DNA from: Sphingobacterium prati
Lineage (GTDB): Bacteria > Bacteroidota > Bacteroidia > Sphingobacteriales > Sphingobacteriaceae
Length of the DNA: 64,000 nt
Assembly: GCF_013167215.1 (NCBI RefSeq)
Contig: NZ_JABJWY010000033.1
Coordinates: forward strand, 87,592-151,591
Direction of reading: 5' to 3'
Part shown: positions 61,730-64,000 of the stretch, piece after piece
How the letters are laid out: every line of letters begins with the position of its first letter
How positions within the stretch are numbered: position 1 is the stretch's first letter
Notes under the pieces: model-generated
What the model was told of the DNA's origin: nothing
Databases searched by the model: none
What the model saw: the letters and a program-made list of their open reading frames with translations, nothing else
Position numbers and translations under genes: made by a program

Positions 61730-63670
61730 TTAATTAAGAGGCTCTTTCAAATGGTCCAAAGATTCGAAAATAGAATTCTGTGACCTAAACTCTGGCACAA
61801 TTGCTTTCACTAATCCCACAATTTGCATTTTATCTTTTTCGGGATTTGCCCGTTGCACCAATTGGCAAAGTTCATCAATTTTTTTACGTTTTTCTGCAAC
61901 ATCCAAGGTATTTACTTTGGCAATCATAATTTTTTCATGATGTGTCTTTTCTGTATTTTCATCATTTGCTAGCAGCTCCTCAAAGATCTTTTCTCCCGGC
62001 CGTAATCCGACAACTTTGATATCTACGTCTTCCGGATATCGAAGGCCTTTGAGACGAATCATCTGCTTAGCCAGGTCCATGATTTTTACGGGCTCCCCCA
62101 TATCAAACACATATATCTCACCACCGTTACCCATAATTCCGGCTTCTTGAACCAACTGACAGGCCTCTGGAATGGTCATAAAAAAGCGGGTAATGTCCGG
62201 ATGGGTAATTGTAATCGGTCCTCCTTTGTCAATCTGCTTCTCAAACAATGGTATAACTGAGCCATTTGATCCCAATACGTTTCCAAACCTAGTGACAATA
62301 AAAGCAGTGCTTGATACTTGATTGACAGCACTCACTGCGATCTCGGCAACACGCTTCGTAGCTCCCATGACATTAGTCGGGTTGACTGCTTTATCTGTGG
62401 AAACCATAACAAACTTCTCTACCTTATATTTGTCCGCCAATAAAGCGATATTATAAGAACCGAAAACATTTGTCCATACAGCCTCATAAGGATTGGCTTC
62501 CATTAACGGGACGTGCTTATACGCCGCCGCATGGAAAATAAGTTGTGGACGGTACTGTTGAAATATGACCTCCATAAAGTCTTTGTCCCGGACATCGCCA
62601 ACAATAAAAGTAAAATCATCAAAACAAGGAAAACCCCGTAACTCCTGCTGAATATCATATAACGCTGATTCAGCCTGGTCTAACACAACTAGCTTACAGG
62701 ACACCTGTCCGATCTGACATACCAGTTCGGCCCCTATAGATCCTGCGCCACCTGTTACCAATACAACTTTGCCCGTTAATGCTTCCTTAATAATTGGATT
62801 ATCCAACTCAATAGGCTTTCGTCCCAATAAATCTGATACCTTTAATGCCCGAATCTGTTGCGTAGCTACGCTACCTTCTAACAGCGCTGCAGAATTTGGT
62901 ATGATCTTAATTTTTATAGGCAATAATTCAGCCCTTGCAGTAATATTCTTTAATCTTTCAGGGGAGGAATTATCGATCGCTATCACAAGTTCCTGTGCTC
63001 CTCCAATTCGCTCTAATAAATTCATGTCCAATTCTTCAAGTGAACGAATACGGATACCCTGAATATATCGGCCAATACGCACCGGATTATCATCTAAAAT
63101 CGCAACAACCTTATATCTATTACGTGAGCCTAATTGTAAAAGGTTATAGGCATTATGGCCCATGTTTCCCGCTCCAAACAAAATAACTGGAACAGCATTT
63201 TGTCTGTTATTCCAAAAGAAAGAATGATAGACCGTTTTATAGAATAATCTTACAGATGCCATTGCTATTCCAGTCATTAAAGCATGAAATAACAATTGCG
63301 TCTGCGAAAAATAATATTTCCTTTCTAGCTCATCAGAAACAATAAACTCCCATAAATAGGAAGCCATTATTGTAACCAAAAATGCTACTGCGATGCAATT
63401 TCCGATTAATTTTAAATCACGCAATCCCGTACGCCTAACAATGCTCTGGTAAGGCTTAAATACTAAAAATACGAATAGGTAAATAAATGATACAACGATC
63501 GATTCACACAACAATATTGAAATTGAAATAGTTCCACGATGTTTCATCAGTAAAATATAGCAAAAAACAAAGCTAAACCACACTAAAAATAAATCTATTG
63601 ATAGTACGAGCCAACGCGGTCCATCCTTACGTAAAATATTTCTCAAGCCAGTAGCATGCTCACTTTCCAT
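61730..63670 (-). CDS. Membrane-bound nucleotide-sugar epimerase/dehydratase, CapD/FlaA1/WbpM type (copy 2)
   Basis: A 646-residue paralogue of the protein encoded at 1832-3742. It has N-terminal membrane segments (about residues 15-150), a nucleotide-binding domain (VILFGAGNMGHNAYN) and a C-terminal SDR domain (VLVTGGAGSIGAEL, about 305; STDKAVNPTNVMGATKR). It likely makes a 6-deoxy-4-keto or epimerised UDP-N-acetyl sugar for EPS-2. Gene order (mutase, CapD, WecA-like) shows a complete supply-to-initiation path. Confidence 0.93.
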   Translation of the reverse strand: MESEHATGLRNILRKDGPRWLVLSIDLFLVWFSFVFCYILLMKHRGTISISILLCESIVVSFIYLFVFLVFKPYQSIVRRTGLRDLKLIGNCIAVAFLVTIMASYLWEFIVSDELERKYYFSQTQLLFHALMTGIAMASVRLFYKTVYHSFFWNNRQNAVPVILFGAGNMGHNAYNLLQLGSRNRYKVVAILDDNPVRIGRYIQGIRIRSLEELDMNLLERIGGAQELVIAIDNSSPERLKNITARAELLPIKIKIIPNSAALLEGSVATQQIRALKVSDLLGRKPIELDNPIIKEALTGKVVLVTGGAGSIGAELVCQIGQVSCKLVVLDQAESALYDIQQELRGFPCFDDFTFIVGDVRDKDFMEVIFQQYRPQLIFHAAAYKHVPLMEANPYEAVWTNVFGSYNIALLADKYKVEKFVMVSTDKAVNPTNVMGATKRVAEIAVSAVNQVSSTAFIVTRFGNVLGSNGSVIPLFEKQIDKGGPITITHPDITRFFMTIPEACQLVQEAGIMGNGGEIYVFDMGEPVKIMDLAKQMIRLKGLRYPEDVDIKVVGLRPGEKIFEELLANDENTEKTHHEKIMIAKVNTLDVAEKRKKIDELCQLVQRANPEKDKMQIVGLVKAIVPEFRSQNSIFESLDHLKEPLN

Positions 63671-63682
63671 AACAATAGTTAA

Positions 63683-64000
63683 TTATCCAACAATATCTTT
63701 CATCATACGGTCTACTTTTTCTGCTAATAGGTGTTGAAGACTTGGATAGTCTTCTTTTGCCTGGAGTATTCCTTTAACGGAGCAATAAAACTTGATTTTG
63801 GGTTCCGTACCGGATGGTCTCGCCGAAATCACGTCTCCATCTGCGGTAATGAATTGCAATACGTCCGACTTTGGAAGAGCAATCTCGTTTGTATTACCTG
63901 TTTTCATGTCAGTCGTTTGGGAAAGTTGGTAGTCTCGAATTTCTTTAACTTCGATTCCCCCAAGTGTCGTGGGTAGATTTTGGCGCAGTCCAGCCATCAT
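63683..64000 (-). CDS. Phosphohexomutase, C-terminal part (cut by window edge)
   Basis: The visible 105 residues are the C-terminus of an alpha-D-phosphohexomutase (phosphoglucomutase/phosphomannomutase family): ISARPSGTEPKIKFY carries the phosphate-binding loop of domain 4. The N-terminal domains with the phosphoserine lie beyond position 64000, so the start is unknown. It would interconvert hexose-6- and hexose-1-phosphates feeding the nucleotide-sugar pathway. It ends 12 bp before capD copy 2. Confidence 0.9.
   Translation of the reverse strand: MMAGLRQNLPTTLGGIEVKEIRDYQLSQTTDMKTGNTNEIALPKSDVLQFITADGDVISARPSGTEPKIKFYCSVKGILQAKEDYPSLQHLLAEKVDRMMKDIVG

Overview
The window looks like chromosomal DNA of a Bacteroidota bacterium, most likely Sphingobacteriaceae (Sphingobacterium or a close relative). 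The basis is two SusC/SusD pairs, an ECF sigma/FecR switch, GldK and GldN of the type IX secretion/gliding machinery, BY-kinases with Tyr-Gly-rich tails, and several TAnnTTTG-type -7 boxes. No rRNA, tRNA, CRISPR array or intact insertion sequence was seen. The genus is an inference.

Layout. 1-3.7 kb: a CsbD-like stress protein, an SGNH acetylesterase, a small hypothetical gene and a membrane CapD/FlaA1-type nucleotide-sugar enzyme. 3.7-5.1 kb: a very AT-rich 1.3-kb intergenic region with foldable elements. 5.1-24.2 kb (+): a compact exopolysaccharide operon (EPS-1). Its genes are a WcaJ-type initiating transferase, PHP phosphatase, Wza-like exporter, Wzc-like BY-kinase, Wzx flippase, nitroreductase-like protein, two pyruvyl-transferase-family proteins, Wzy, GT4, GT2, acyltransferase 3, WecG/TagA/CpsF transferase, Wzi, two tandem cytidylyltransferases and ManC. 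A GH26 mannanase-like gene faces it.

25.4-30.2 kb is a patchwork: two lipoproteins, a six-repeat propeller fused to a PI-PLC X domain, and a truncated Rpn/PD-(D/E)XK nuclease remnant. 30.2-39.0 kb (-) is a polysaccharide utilization locus (sigma, FecR, SusC, SusD, GH92), probably for alpha-mannose-containing glycans. 39.5-46.8 kb (-) is a second SusC/SusD pair followed by a TAT-exported phospholipase C. 47-53.6 kb holds accessory singletons: DinB, a secreted small protein, a stand-alone polyvalent-protein-type kinase, TetR, a KBL-like PLP enzyme, a gene remnant and a nucleotidyltransferase. 53.7-56.8 kb (-) is a small operon of an outer-membrane barrel, gldK and gldN, without gldL or gldM between them. 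56.9-64 kb (-) is the start of a second polysaccharide cluster (EPS-2): phosphohexomutase (cut by the window edge), CapD, WecA-like transferase, WxcM-like cupin, Wza-like and Wzc-like proteins.

How the genes fit together. EPS-1 and EPS-2 each carry an export pair but start their repeat units differently: EPS-1 with a polyprenyl-P hexose-1-P transferase, EPS-2 with a polytopic WecA/MraY-type enzyme supplied by CapD. A mannose theme runs through the middle (ManC, GH26, GH92). The observations most worth a second look are the motor-less OMP-gldK-gldN operon beside EPS-2, a probable antisense RNA at the fecR-susC junction, the propeller-PLC fusion, the SusCD-phospholipase locus, and the structured leader of EPS-1.
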